A program made the position numbers and the translations under genes. From contig CBDCDL010000002.1 of NCBI GenBank assembly GCA_965215345.1, positions 1,860,001 to 1,924,000 on the forward strand: 64,000 bases of DNA, in the 5' to 3' direction. Source of the DNA: CATQHW01 sp965215345. GTDB lineage: Bacteria; Spirochaetota; Spirochaetia; SZUA-6; Bin103. The notes below the pieces were generated by a model, which saw only the letters and a program-made list of their open reading frames with translations, searched no databases and was not told where the DNA came from. Position 1 is the stretch's first letter; each line of letters begins with the position of its first letter. Below are positions 15,559 through 25,135 of this stretch, in pieces.

Positions 15559-16550
15559 CGGGAGTCCAGGAGCCGGATGCGCGGGTCGACCCACACCAGC
15601 AGCAGATCGGAAATGAACGTCCCGACGACCGTCAGGGCGGCCAGGATCATGATGATGCTGCCGCCGAGCTGCATGTCCTGTCCGAGCAGTCCCTCGAAGA
15701 GAATCGGCCCCATGGTCGGCAGATTGAGGACGATGGAAGTGATCGCGGACCCGGAGAAGATCCACGGCAGCGTCCAGCCGATGGTGCTCACCAGCGGATT
15801 GATGGCGATGCGCACCGGGTACTTGAACAGCAGCCGGTTCTCCGCCACGCCTTTCGCGCGCGCGGTGATCACGTACTGCTTGCCGAGCTCGTCGAGGACG
15901 GTTGCGCGCAGCACGCGAATCAGGCCGGCGGTTCCCGCGGTGCCCACGACCACGACGGGGATGGGGAGGTGCTTGAGCATGTCCAGGAACTTCGCCCACG
16001 ACCAGGGCTGGTCCGCGAAGTCGGTGGAGAACAGCCCCACCGCCGTGAAGTCGAAGTACCTGAATAGCAGGAACATGAGGATGATCGCCAGCAGGAAGTT
16101 GGGCGTGGCCAGTCCGACGAAGCCGACGGCGGTCACCGTGTAGTCGACGATCGAATACTGATGGGTCGCCGAGTAGATGCCGATGGGCACCGCTACCGCG
16201 TACGTGAACAGCATCGTGAAGAGCGCCACCAGCATGGTCAGCGGCAGCCGCGCCGCGATGATCTGGGCAACCGGCTTCTCGTACAGATAGGAGCGTCCCA
16301 GGTCACCCTGGACCAGGTTGCCGGCCCACCGGAGGTACTGGGCGACCATGGGCCGGTCGACGCCGTACTGACGGCGCAGTGCCTGCACCGCCTCGTCGGT
16401 CATCTGCACGCCGGTGAAGAGCTCCATCCTGGCGACGAGCGCTTCGACGAAGTCGCCCGGCGGGAGCTGCATGATCGCGAACGCCGCGACCGAGACCATG
16501 ACCAGCAGCACGATCATGTAGAGGAACCGGCGTGCGATGTAGCGGGTCAC
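15555..16550 (-). CDS. Peptide-type ABC transporter permease, OppB/DppB class (set 2)
   Basis: This 331-residue permease begins MTRYIARRFLYMIVLLVMVS. QLPPGDFVEALV precedes its second region and the coupling loop is VITARAKGVAEN. Six membrane helices are expected. It lies 87 bases after the binding-protein gene, separated by a GC-rich hairpin, and four bases into the oppC gene. It should pair with the OppC-like protein at 14452. Confidence 0.93.
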   Translation of the reverse strand: MTRYIARRFLYMIVLLVMVSVAAFAIMQLPPGDFVEALVARMELFTGVQMTDEAVQALRRQYGVDRPMVAQYLRWAGNLVQGDLGRSYLYEKPVAQIIAARLPLTMLVALFTMLFTYAVAVPIGIYSATHQYSIVDYTVTAVGFVGLATPNFLLAIILMFLLFRYFDFTAVGLFSTDFADQPWSWAKFLDMLKHLPIPVVVVGTAGTAGLIRVLRATVLDELGKQYVITARAKGVAENRLLFKYPVRIAINPLVSTIGWTLPWIFSGSAITSIVLNLPTMGPILFEGLLGQDMQLGGSIIMILAALTVVGTFISDLLLVWVDPRIRLLDSR

Positions 16551-16589
16551 GGGTGCCCCTCGGCGGCCGGAGGGTCAGACGACGGCGAA

Positions 16590-16612
16590 TCCTGCCCCCG
16601 GCAGGGGCAGGA
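16590..16612. promoter_or_regulatory. Hairpin between binding-protein and permease genes (set 2)
   Basis: TCCTGCCCC (16590-16598) pairs perfectly with GGGGCAGGA (16604-16612) around a five-base loop. It sits between the solute-binding-protein stop and the oppB start. Without a U-run it would act as a partial terminator or as protection of the upstream mRNA from 3' decay. Both would raise binding-protein level relative to permeases. Sets 3 and 4 have unrelated hairpins at the same place. Confidence 0.55.
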
Positions 16613-16637
16613 CTCGCTCCGTCGATCTATGGGCCTG

Positions 16638-18596
16638 CTATCGGTCGAGATACCACTGCGAGGACTGCAGCAGCGGGTGGAATCCGATCGACCACCCGAA
16701 CCAGAAACCGCTCGGTACGTTGTGCAGGTCGTTGCTGACGGTCTGGAACACCGGCGCCGCGTACACGGTACCGATGTGCCAGAGCTGCTTGATGCGCCAG
16801 TCCCAGGTCTCGCGCGTGCGCTCGATCCACTCCGGGGACCCGGGAACGAGCTTCCCGGCTTCCTGGACCCTGGCCCAGAGGTCCAGCCATTCCTGCGGCG
16901 GCTCGGTGACGTTCTCGCCCTCGCCGTTCGTGGCGACCCAGCGGTTCCAGCTATGTCCGCCGCCGCCCACCTCCCAGAAGAGCTGAACCCAACCCTGCAG
17001 GTCCATCTCGGTGGACGCGCCGCCCCCGTCGACGATCAGCATCTCGTACAGCTCGCCCTCCTGGAGCCGCTGGTGGGTGATCTTCTCGGGCTTGATGGTC
17101 AGGGTCACCCCGACGTCCTCCCACATGTTCCTGATCACCTCGGCGACCGTCGCCTCGGGCGCCGAACCGTGCCCGGACTCCATCAGGATGTTCATCGGCT
17201 TCCCGTCGGGGCGCAGCCGCAGCTTGCGATCGGCGTCCCAGCCCAGGCCCATCTCGTCGAGGAGCTGGTTGGCGCGGTCGACGTCGTACTCGATGAAGTA
17301 ATCGCCCCACGCCTCGTCGTAGAAGCTCACGTTGGGGAGGGGAGCGACCTGTCGCGGCGTCGCCAGACCGAAGAAGACCGACTCGTTCAAGGCGTCCCGG
17401 TCGATGGCGAGCGAGAGTGCTTGGCGGAACCTGATGTCCTGGAAGATGTCGTGCAGCACCGGGTCCTTCACCACCGGGTTGAAGCCGACGGTGAACGCGC
17501 TCTGGTAGTCGCCCTTGAGCGTCTGCACGCGGTAGTTGCCGGCCGCCTCGTTCTCCTTCATCAGCGGGAAGTCGCTCACCGCGAGAATGCTGAACCCGGA
17601 GAGGTAGTCGAGGTCGCCGCCGATCGCCCGCAGCAGCTTGGTCTGCGCATCGCCGGAGTACGGCGCGATCAGCGTGTCGATGTAGGGGAGCTGGTTCCCC
17701 GCCGTGTCGACCTGCCAGAAGTAGGGATTGCGCTCGGCCAAGTACTCGGTCTCCGTGAACTCGGTGACGATCCACGTGTTCAGCGTCGGGATCCCGGGGC
17801 GCTGCTGGAAGACCCAGGATGCCTTCCAGTGGTTGTAGAGCTGGGTCCAGCTCTCGAAGCCCTGCTTGGAGGCGAGCTCGTTCGCGTCCTCGTTGTAGTC
17901 GATGTGGTATTGCCGCTGAAAGTGCTCGGCCACGAAGAAATGACTGCGTGAGGCCGCGAACGGATGGCTCAGGGACGCCATCAGCGTGGGCTGCGGCGCC
18001 GAAAGGTCGACCTGGATGGTGTAGTCGTCGACGGCGCTCAGCTCCGCGTTGGCCCATATCCAGGTCGGGCCGTGCGGCGTGAGCTCATCGTTGTTCATCT
18101 GGTCATTCCACCAGAACATGATGTCGGCCGACGTGAAGTCCTCCCCATCGGACCACTTGGCGCCGGGCCGGAGGAAGATCCGGTACCGGGTGTAGTCGTC
18201 GTTCACCTCGTAACCCATGCCGAGGTCGGTCCTGATTTCCGCGCCGTTGACGTCTCGCGTAAAGAGGCCACGCTTGAGCAGGCTGCGGAAGAATGTTCCG
18301 TCGAACTTGGCCGTTCCGCCGTACACGCCTACCGATTCCAGTGGCACGGCGACCGCAGGATCGTCAGGAAGCCGCTGGTCGACCGGAGGCAGGGAACCGT
18401 CGCTGACCAGTGCGGTCAGCATCGGTGACTCGGAGTACGCGGGCATCGTCCTGCCGGTTGCCCGCTCGTATTCGGAGACGGATACGTAGGCGATGACGCC
18501 TCCATCATCGTCGCCGCCGACCATCGCGTCCTGCGCGAAACCCGGTAGAGCGATGAGCAGAACCGCGCCCATCGCAAGAAGAAATCGTCGTGGCAT
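16638..18596 (-). CDS. Extracellular solute-binding protein, family 5 (peptide/opine type, set 2)
   Basis: This 652-residue protein has a Sec signal (MPRRFLLAMGAVLLIALPGFAQ) without a lipobox. The mature part includes YSESPMLTALVSDGSLPPV, the motif shared by the four paralogues, then GAKWSDGEDF, LAERNPYFWQVD and FRQALSLAIDRDALN. ATG 18596 is preceded by AGGAGGGT. It heads the set 2 operon. A phytanoyl-CoA dioxygenase gene lies 96 bases upstream on the same strand and could be co-transcribed. Confidence 0.92.
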   Translation of the reverse strand: MPRRFLLAMGAVLLIALPGFAQDAMVGGDDDGGVIAYVSVSEYERATGRTMPAYSESPMLTALVSDGSLPPVDQRLPDDPAVAVPLESVGVYGGTAKFDGTFFRSLLKRGLFTRDVNGAEIRTDLGMGYEVNDDYTRYRIFLRPGAKWSDGEDFTSADIMFWWNDQMNNDELTPHGPTWIWANAELSAVDDYTIQVDLSAPQPTLMASLSHPFAASRSHFFVAEHFQRQYHIDYNEDANELASKQGFESWTQLYNHWKASWVFQQRPGIPTLNTWIVTEFTETEYLAERNPYFWQVDTAGNQLPYIDTLIAPYSGDAQTKLLRAIGGDLDYLSGFSILAVSDFPLMKENEAAGNYRVQTLKGDYQSAFTVGFNPVVKDPVLHDIFQDIRFRQALSLAIDRDALNESVFFGLATPRQVAPLPNVSFYDEAWGDYFIEYDVDRANQLLDEMGLGWDADRKLRLRPDGKPMNILMESGHGSAPEATVAEVIRNMWEDVGVTLTIKPEKITHQRLQEGELYEMLIVDGGGASTEMDLQGWVQLFWEVGGGGHSWNRWVATNGEGENVTEPPQEWLDLWARVQEAGKLVPGSPEWIERTRETWDWRIKQLWHIGTVYAAPVFQTVSNDLHNVPSGFWFGWSIGFHPLLQSSQWYLDR

Positions 18597-18692
18597 GTAC
18601 GTACCCTCCTGACGGTTGTCCCTTCGATTGTGCGTCGCCGATCGGAACGCGGTCAACGGCTCCCGCCCGTACGCGCCACGCCGCCGGTCAGT

Positions 18693-19559
18693 TCACGCGA
18701 CGGCAGAGGCCGGCGTCTCGGGCATGTTTTCCAGGCGGGTCAGCCAGCGATGCATGTCGAAGCCGTCGTCGCCGACGATGAAGCGCCAGAACCTGATGCG
18801 GTTGACGCACTCGATGCGGTGCTCGTTGCCATACCACTCGTGGTTTTCACCGAGCGGGCCGAGGGCGTCGGGGTCGTCGAGGTCGTCGGTGTTCCAGAGC
18901 TTGAGCTGGCGGACGACAGGGTTCATGCGGACTTTGAGCATATAGCGGGTACGCGCCGTGAGATTGGGCTGGGCGCAGTGCCACATGCCGTGGTGGCCGA
19001 TGACGACGGTGCCCGCCTTGCAGACGATGGGCTTCTGGTTGAGGAAGTTCTGGTGGACGGCGATGTCGGACTCGTTGATTCTGCGGAAATGCGAACCGGG
19101 CAGGAACATCGTGCCGCCCATTTCGCGCGGAGTGTCATGGGGGTAGTAGAAGAGCTGGACGTCGAAATGCATCCGCGTGTCGATGATGGCGTCGGCGTGC
19201 CAGTGCTGGGCCTTTTCCTTCCCGCCCTCGACGGTGTGGATGGCGTGGTGGTCATAGAGCGGCTCACAGCCGACCATGCTCTGGATGATTCCGCGGATCG
19301 CGGGCATGCGCAGCATGGATTGAATCGCCGGCGCGTCGGCGAGGTGATCGTCCACGAACTCCGCCATCGACGTCTCGGGCTGATATCCGAGGCCCCGGAT
19401 CCGCCCGTCACGCAACTCGACGACCGCCGGCTGATTGATCCGGTCCGGTACGAGACGGTCGAACAGCAGAAACCCGTCGGCCGCGAACTGTGCCATCTGC
19501 CTGGTCGTCAGCAGGTGTTGTCGATCGACGGGTTGGGTAAAGATGGATCCGTTCATCAT
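18693..19559 (-). CDS. Phytanoyl-CoA dioxygenase (PhyH) family protein
   Basis: The 288-residue protein begins MMNGSIFTQPV and contains MAQFAADGFLLFDRLV, the PhyH opening. The iron ligands are HWHADA (HxD) and the His in GMWHCAQPN; MFLPGSHF is the conserved loop before the latter, and RTRYMLKVRMN carries the candidate 2OG Arg. The start overlaps the stop of the small upstream gene (ATGA), so they are translationally coupled. The set 2 transporter genes follow on the same strand, which suggests a functional link between uptake and oxidation of one substrate class. The substrate is unknown. Confidence 0.92.
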   Translation of the reverse strand: MMNGSIFTQPVDRQHLLTTRQMAQFAADGFLLFDRLVPDRINQPAVVELRDGRIRGLGYQPETSMAEFVDDHLADAPAIQSMLRMPAIRGIIQSMVGCEPLYDHHAIHTVEGGKEKAQHWHADAIIDTRMHFDVQLFYYPHDTPREMGGTMFLPGSHFRRINESDIAVHQNFLNQKPIVCKAGTVVIGHHGMWHCAQPNLTARTRYMLKVRMNPVVRQLKLWNTDDLDDPDALGPLGENHEWYGNEHRIECVNRIRFWRFIVGDDGFDMHRWLTRLENMPETPASAVA

Positions 19560-19834
19560 TCGATCTCCACGAGGCGTTCGAGGACCACCTGAAACTTCAG
19601 GTGCGAGGTATGGTATTCCGTTCCCGGGAGCGCCGGGAACTGTTGAGGCATCTGGATCACGCGCCATCCGTCCTGCATGGCCGCGAGGGCCGAGGCATAC
19701 GGTGGCTGCTCGGCGTCTCCGGAGCAGTGTTCCTTCGCGCCGGCGCCGTCGTAGATCGACCACGCACCGACGCGCGACGCGAGATCGGATGTGTACTGAT
19801 AGAGAATCATCAGCCGCTGTCGCAGTTCGGCCAT
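19556..19834 (-). CDS. Small hypothetical protein coupled to a PhyH dioxygenase
   Basis: I do not recognise this 92-residue family. ATG 19834 has a clear GAGGAG site; an ATG 12 codons upstream has none. The product starts MAELRQRLMILYQYTSDLA and contains the polar segment CSGDAEQPPYASALAAMQDGW, then TEYHTSHLKFQVVLERLVEIE. No signal peptide or membrane helix is visible. Its stop overlaps the start of the PhyH gene by four bases. Such tight coupling suggests a subunit, accessory or same-pathway protein. Confidence 0.7.
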   Translation of the reverse strand: MAELRQRLMILYQYTSDLASRVGAWSIYDGAGAKEHCSGDAEQPPYASALAAMQDGWRVIQMPQQFPALPGTEYHTSHLKFQVVLERLVEIE

Positions 19835-19921
19835 CGCGTGCTCCTCTTCACGCCGATATGGTGGGCGCATCCGTTGTCGCTCGTAAAGAGGACGGCGAGC
19901 GGGGTGTGGGGTGATGCCATC

Positions 19922-20983
19922 TCAGGCTCCGTCGGGCGGCGGCTCATGGCCGCCGCCGGCGAACGGCTTTCCTTGCAGATCCAGCTCCCGCGCCCGCAGG
20001 CACGCGGTGGCGTGACCGGGGCCGAGCTCGACCAGCTCCGGTGGATCGGCCTTGCAGCGATCCTCGGCGTACCGGCAGCGCGGGTGAAACGGACATCCCG
20101 GCGGCGGATCGGCCGGGCTCGGCACGTCGCCGCGCAGGACGATGCGGTCGTCGTCCGCCGCGGGATCCGGCTCCGGGAGCGCCGACAGCAGCGCTTCCGT
20201 ATACGGATGGCGGGGGTGGCGGAACACGTCTTCCGCTTCGCCGGTCTCCACGATCTTCCCCAGGTACATGACGGCGACGCGGTCGCTGAGGTAGCGCACC
20301 ACGCTCAGGTCGTGCGCGATGAACAGATAGCTCAGCTCGAACCGGACCTGAAGATCGATCAGCAGGTTCAGGATCTGCGCCTGCACCGAGACGTCCAGGG
20401 CCGACACCGGCTCGTCCGCGACGACGAGTCGCGGCCCGGGAGCCAGCGCCCTGGCGATCCCGATCCTCTGTCTCTGCCCCCCACTGAATTCATGGGGGAA
20501 CCGGTCCGCATACCGGGCGCGCAGGCCCACGACCTCCAGCAGTCGGCCGACCTCGCGGCGCAACTCCTTCCCTTTCATGCCGCGTTGCACGATGAGCGGC
20601 TCTCCGATGATCTCCGTAACCCGCATCCAGGGATTCAGGGACGAGAAGGGGTCCTGGAAGACGATCTGGACGCCGCGCCGGAATTCGAGCATCTCGACGT
20701 GCGTCAGGCTCCAGACATCCATGTCTTCCCCGTCCGCATGAAAGACGACCCGCCCTGCCGTCGGCTCGTACAGTCCGGCGATCATGCGGCCCGTGGTGGT
20801 CTTGCCGCAACCGCTCTCGCCCACCAGGCCCAGCGTCTCGCCCTTGCGTACGGCGAAGCTCACGCCGTCGACCGCCCGGACATGGCCGACGGTCCTGCGG
20901 AACAGCCCCTTCTCGATGGGGAAGTGCTTCTTCAACCCCTCGACGGACAACAGGCGCCGCGGTTCACCGTACGCTTGGCTCAT
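19922..20983 (-). CDS. Peptide ABC transporter ATP-binding protein, OppF/DppF class (set 3)
   Basis: This 353-residue ATPase has Walker A GESGCGKTT near residue 56, signature FSGGQRQR, Walker B LVVADEP with VSALD, and a cysteine cluster CPFHPRCRYAEDRC. The opening (LKKHFPIEKGLFRRTVGHV) is typical of OppF. It lies 18 bases after the set 3 OppC gene. No OppD partner is present in this operon, so it must act as a homodimer or borrow OppD from set 1 or 4. Confidence 0.93.
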   Translation of the reverse strand: MSQAYGEPRRLLSVEGLKKHFPIEKGLFRRTVGHVRAVDGVSFAVRKGETLGLVGESGCGKTTTGRMIAGLYEPTAGRVVFHADGEDMDVWSLTHVEMLEFRRGVQIVFQDPFSSLNPWMRVTEIIGEPLIVQRGMKGKELRREVGRLLEVVGLRARYADRFPHEFSGGQRQRIGIARALAPGPRLVVADEPVSALDVSVQAQILNLLIDLQVRFELSYLFIAHDLSVVRYLSDRVAVMYLGKIVETGEAEDVFRHPRHPYTEALLSALPEPDPAADDDRIVLRGDVPSPADPPPGCPFHPRCRYAEDRCKADPPELVELGPGHATACLRARELDLQGKPFAGGGHEPPPDGA

Positions 20984-21001
20984 GCGTCCCGCTCCGCGCG
21001 G

Positions 21002-22141
21002 CTACGTGGCGAACGGATCCACGGCATCGCGGATGGCATCCCCGAGGAAGTTGAAGCAGAGCACGGTGACGGTGATCATCAATCCCGGAATCGTCAGCCA
21101 GACATGCCGCACGATGGCGTGAATGCTCGTCGCGTCCTTGATCAGCACGCCCCAGCTCGTCATGGGAGGCGTCACCCCTACGCCCAGATAGCTCAGGGCG
21201 CTCTCGCCGAGAATGATGCCCGGTATCGACAGCGTGGCGATGACGATCGTGTGGCTGACACAGCCGGGCACCAGGTGCCTGGTGATGATGCGCCAGTTGC
21301 GGGCGCCCGCCGCGCGGGCGGCAAGGACGTACTCCTCCCCGCGGTATGCCAGGACCTTTCCCCGTACGACCCTGGCCAGACCTCCCCATCCTATGAAGGA
21401 GAGAATCGCCACGATGGTGAGGTAGACGTAGTTGGACGGCCAGGTGGGGGGAATGGCAGCCGACAGCGCCAGCCACAGCGGGATGTGCGGAAACGACACC
21501 AGCAGCTCGATGAAGCGCTGGATGGCGTCGTCGATCACCCCGCCGAAGTAACCCGACGCGACGCCGAGAATCAGCCCCAGCACCACGGTGATGAAGGTGC
21601 CGACCAACGGAACCGAGAGGCTGACCTGAGCTGCCTTGAGGATGCGCGACAGCAGGTCCCTGCCGAGCACGTCGGTTCCCAACAGGAAGACGGTGCCCCC
21701 CTCCTCGATGCCGATGAAGCGCAGCCTTGCCGGGATCACGAACAGGACCCGGTACGGCTCGCCGCGAACGAAGAAGCGGATGCGATACTTGGTGGACCGG
21801 TCTTCCTGGTAGTTGAGCGCCAGGGTCTCCGGGTCCATCTGCCGCCGGTACGCGTAGATGAAGGGGGCGGTCAGCCGGCCCTCTTCGTCGAACACCCGGA
21901 TGCGCTGCGGCGGAGCGAACTTGACCTTGCCGTGAAACTCGTCGAACGGGTACGGGCTGAAGAACGGCGCGAAAACGGCCACCGTGTAGAGGACGATCAG
22001 GATGATGCCGCTGACCACGCCCAGGCGGTTCTTCCGAAAGCGGCGCCAGATGGGCAGCCAGAACCCGGTTGCGAGCCCGACGTCGAGGTCGACCGCGGGC
22101 TGCGGGGCCGGACTCTGATTCGCTCCTGCTTCCCGGCTCAT
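21002..22141 (-). CDS. Peptide-type ABC transporter permease, OppC/DppC class (set 3)
   Basis: The 379-residue protein has an ~45-residue cytoplasmic start, a first helix (LGVVSGIILIVLYTVAVFAPFF) and the long insert seen in its paralogues (QRIRVFDEEGRL, YRIRFFVRGEPYRVLFV). LLGTDVLGRDLLSR leads into the core, and VLAARAAGARN is the coupling loop. It is the longest of the four OppC paralogues. It lies between the set 3 oppB and oppF genes with short gaps of 33 and 18 bases. Confidence 0.92.
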   Translation of the reverse strand: MSREAGANQSPAPQPAVDLDVGLATGFWLPIWRRFRKNRLGVVSGIILIVLYTVAVFAPFFSPYPFDEFHGKVKFAPPQRIRVFDEEGRLTAPFIYAYRRQMDPETLALNYQEDRSTKYRIRFFVRGEPYRVLFVIPARLRFIGIEEGGTVFLLGTDVLGRDLLSRILKAAQVSLSVPLVGTFITVVLGLILGVASGYFGGVIDDAIQRFIELLVSFPHIPLWLALSAAIPPTWPSNYVYLTIVAILSFIGWGGLARVVRGKVLAYRGEEYVLAARAAGARNWRIITRHLVPGCVSHTIVIATLSIPGIILGESALSYLGVGVTPPMTSWGVLIKDATSIHAIVRHVWLTIPGLMITVTVLCFNFLGDAIRDAVDPFAT

Positions 22142-22174
22142 GGGTTCTGCATCAATCCGGGCCGCGGCCGCCGC

Positions 22175-23164
22175 TCACTCCAGGCGGATGCGAGGATCCA
22201 GCCACGTCAGGGCGATGTCGGCCATCAGGTTTCCGAGGAGAAGGAAGATGGCGTAGAACTGGAGGATGCTCGCGGACAGGTAGATGTCCTCCGCGAGCAG
22301 GGCCTCGAACAGGAGGGGACCCGCGGTAGGCAGGTTGAGCACGATGGAGGTGATGGTCTCGCCCGAAAGCAACGTCGGCAACGACATGCCCAAGCCGCTG
22401 ACGAACGGGTTGAAGGCGATCCTCACCGCATGGCGGCGGACGACGATCCGCTCCTTCAGTCCCTTCGATCTGGCAGTGGTAACGAAGGGTTGGCCGAGCA
22501 TGTCGAGGAGGTTGCCTCGCATGACACGGATGGTGGCCGCCGTTCCGGCCGTGCCGATGACGACGATGGGGATCCACAGATTCTTCGCCAGATCGAGAGC
22601 CTTCATGAAACTCCATGGCGCGTCCTCGTACTCCATCGAGAAGAGCACGCCGACGGGCCAATCGAGAACGAACACGGCGAAGATCATCAGCACCAGAGCG
22701 AGGAAGAAGTTCGGAATCGACAGGCCCAGGAAGCCGACGAACGTCGCTGCATGGTCGCCGATCGTGTTCTTGTGCGTCGCTCCATGGATCCCGATGGGAA
22801 TGCCGATCAGCCAGGTAAACAGCAGGCTGCCGAACGAGATTCCGAAGCTGAGAGCCAGGCGGTCGCCGAGCAGCGTCGCGACGGGCCGTCCGTGGAGGAG
22901 CGAGTGGCCCATGTCGCCCGTGAGGAAGTTCCGAATCCATATGAAGTACTGGATCCACTTCGGCTGGTCCAGACCGTGCAGCCGCCTGAAGTTCTCGGCG
23001 AACTCGCGGGCGTACTCGTCCCTCATCCCGCCGCCGGACATCTGCGCCATGAGATGGGTGATGAAGTCGCCGGGCGCGAGCTGAATGATGATGAAGATCA
23101 CCAACGACATCAGCAGGAAGGAGATGACCATCGTGAACAGCCGGCGGACCAGGAAGACGGTCAT
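22175..23164 (-). CDS. Peptide-type ABC transporter permease, OppB/DppB class (set 3)
   Basis: This 329-residue permease opens MTVFLVRRLFTMVISFLLMS, followed by QLAPGDFITHLMA. The coupling loop is VTTARSKGLKER and the last helices end at WLDPRIRLE. Six membrane helices are expected. It is separated from the binding-protein gene by 87 bases containing a perfect 15-base-pair hairpin. Confidence 0.93.
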   Translation of the reverse strand: MTVFLVRRLFTMVISFLLMSLVIFIIIQLAPGDFITHLMAQMSGGGMRDEYAREFAENFRRLHGLDQPKWIQYFIWIRNFLTGDMGHSLLHGRPVATLLGDRLALSFGISFGSLLFTWLIGIPIGIHGATHKNTIGDHAATFVGFLGLSIPNFFLALVLMIFAVFVLDWPVGVLFSMEYEDAPWSFMKALDLAKNLWIPIVVIGTAGTAATIRVMRGNLLDMLGQPFVTTARSKGLKERIVVRRHAVRIAFNPFVSGLGMSLPTLLSGETITSIVLNLPTAGPLLFEALLAEDIYLSASILQFYAIFLLLGNLMADIALTWLDPRIRLE

Positions 23165-23187
23165 GTCAGAGAGTGGCTCGGCTGGAG

Positions 23188-23223
23188 AGCTTGGGGAGAG
23201 ACGCGCCGGTCTCTCCCCAAGCT
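23188..23223. promoter_or_regulatory. Strong hairpin between binding-protein and permease genes (set 3)
   Basis: AGCTTGGGGAGAGAC (23188-23202) and GTCTCTCCCCAAGCT (23209-23223) form a perfect 15-base-pair stem with a six-base loop. It lies just after the binding-protein stop on the minus strand. No U-run follows, so partial termination or mRNA 3'-end protection is more likely than full termination. Confidence 0.65.
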
Positions 23224-23251
23224 GACGTGCAGGAGACGCCGATAGATAACG

Positions 23252-25135
23252 TCAGGACTTGATGTAGAACTGCTCCGGATGAGCTGACGACTCGCCCTTG
23301 AGATTGACGCCGCTCGACGGCACGTTCCCCATCCTGTTGTGGACGACGAACGGCACGGGAAAGCCCGACGTGACGGCGATTTCCGGGGTGACCTCGGTGG
23401 CGACGTACGTCAGGAACTCCTTGAGCTTCTGCGTGTAGCTTTCGGGATCCTGCTGGCCCAGGAACTCCTGCTCCAGCTCCCAGGCTTTCAGGTACTCGGG
23501 CGGGGGATCGTCCAGCCGGCTGCCCAGGTGCGTCTCCGGGTTGAAGGCGTTGCCCAGGAACACGTACGGCAGGAAGACCTGCATGGAGGGACCCCAGTTC
23601 GAGTACATCTGCACGTCGCCGGACGTCCGGTTCTCGAAGATGACGGAGGCCTGGACGACCTCCATCCTCACGTCGAGCCCGATGTCCTGCCAGTACTTCA
23701 CGGCCATCTCTCCCAGCGGCAGGTTGGGCCGCAGGTTGCTCGCGTTGTTGAGGATGATGGTGACCTTGCCGCCCTCCGGATACTCGACGAACCCGTCTCC
23801 ATCGGTGTCCTTCAATCCCAGGCCTGCCAGCAGCTCGCGTGCGCGGTCCGGCTCATACCCGGCCCACATCTCCATCGCCGGATCGTGGAAGAACGACTCG
23901 GAGCTCAGGGTCGTGCCGGACGGCTCGGCGAGTCCGAAGTACAGGGTGTCGTTCACTTCCTCGCGGTCGATCGCCAGCGACATCGCGCGCCGGAAGTCCA
24001 CCTCCCGTACGTACTTCGCGAGCTGCGGATCTCCCTCGGGCTCGATGTTCAACAGGTAATAGCCCTGCGACGCTCCGCCCTTCCAGATGCTCACCTTGTA
24101 GTCGCCCCGCTCCTCGTTCTCCTTGAGGACCGTGTAGCCCGAGAGGTCGGTGTAGTGCGTGGACTGGACGTCGACCTCGCCGCGGAACGTGCTGAGCACG
24201 CCGGCCTCCACGCTGGAGAACAGCCTGATGCGGATATGGTCGATGTAGGGAAGCTGGTTGCCCGCGGGATCGACTACGGGGTAGTACGGGTTGCGGGTCG
24301 CGAGGACGCCGTCGACCTCATCGGTGCTGGTGTAGACCCATGCTCCGAGTTGAGGGAGCTCCGGATACTTGATGAAGCCGGTGGTATGGGTTCCGCCCGA
24401 GCTGCCGCCGAGCAGCAGTCGATCGATCAGGTCCTCCCACGTAGCGTCGGAATTGTGGTCGGGGTGGAACTGCTCGTAGTAGTGCCTGGCATGCACCATC
24501 TCGTAGATCGTGACGAGCGTGTGCATGCGCGGGTTGGGGGAGTTGCTGGTGTACCTGACCGCGTTCTCGCCGACCTTCTCGGCCGTCATGTTGGCGCCGC
24601 CGTGGATCGTGGCCCAGTGCCCGGGAGGATTCCAGACGTTGGGATTGGTGGAGATCTCGTTCCAGCTCCAGACGATGTCGTCCACCGTGAACGGATGACC
24701 GTCCGACCACTTCAGTCCTTCGCGCAGCCAGCAGGTGACCTCCGTGTAGTCGTCGTTGTACTCGTAGCGCTCGAAGTGGTACGGCTCGTGTCCGGTGAAG
24801 AACATGCCGTTCTCCAGGTACGCGTTGATGTCGAACGGCGTGTCGAAGCCGTAGCCGCCCATCTCCGTGTTGAACACGTAGCCATACAGGGTAAAGAAGG
24901 CGTTCCGCAGGTTCGTGTCCCACTTGTTCAGGGTGCCGCCGTAAGCGCCGATTTCGGAATGGACCTGGCGGACGAACGGGTTCGCCGGCAGTCGTTCTTC
25001 CACCGGCGGCAGGTCGCCGGCGGCGACCATTTCGGCAAGCATGGGCGCTTCGTTGTACTGCTGTGCCCAAGCCGGCAGCGCCGCCATCGTGATGGCCAGC
25101 GCCAACGCTAACGTACCAGTGTGTGTTCGTTTCAT
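23252..25135 (-). CDS. Extracellular solute-binding protein, family 5 (peptide/opine type, set 3)
   Basis: The 627-residue protein has a Sec signal (MKRTHTGTLALALAITMAAL, cleavage after AWA) with no lipobox. The mature part begins QQYNEAPMLAEMVAAGDLPPV. GLKWSDGHPFTVDD, ATRNPYYPVVD and FRRAMSLAIDREEVN mark the family-5 fold. ATG 25135 is preceded by GAGGGAGC. It heads the set 3 operon and is divergent from the set 4 binding-protein gene, which shares the same N-terminal motif. Confidence 0.92.
   Translation of the reverse strand: MKRTHTGTLALALAITMAALPAWAQQYNEAPMLAEMVAAGDLPPVEERLPANPFVRQVHSEIGAYGGTLNKWDTNLRNAFFTLYGYVFNTEMGGYGFDTPFDINAYLENGMFFTGHEPYHFERYEYNDDYTEVTCWLREGLKWSDGHPFTVDDIVWSWNEISTNPNVWNPPGHWATIHGGANMTAEKVGENAVRYTSNSPNPRMHTLVTIYEMVHARHYYEQFHPDHNSDATWEDLIDRLLLGGSSGGTHTTGFIKYPELPQLGAWVYTSTDEVDGVLATRNPYYPVVDPAGNQLPYIDHIRIRLFSSVEAGVLSTFRGEVDVQSTHYTDLSGYTVLKENEERGDYKVSIWKGGASQGYYLLNIEPEGDPQLAKYVREVDFRRAMSLAIDREEVNDTLYFGLAEPSGTTLSSESFFHDPAMEMWAGYEPDRARELLAGLGLKDTDGDGFVEYPEGGKVTIILNNASNLRPNLPLGEMAVKYWQDIGLDVRMEVVQASVIFENRTSGDVQMYSNWGPSMQVFLPYVFLGNAFNPETHLGSRLDDPPPEYLKAWELEQEFLGQQDPESYTQKLKEFLTYVATEVTPEIAVTSGFPVPFVVHNRMGNVPSSGVNLKGESSAHPEQFYIKS

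Noticed and set aside
19601..23245. Very long open frame (1214 codons) on the + strand
   Set aside because: It lies antisense to well-supported oppF, oppC and oppB genes and encodes low-complexity Arg/Asp/His-rich sequence typical of the complement of GC-rich genes.
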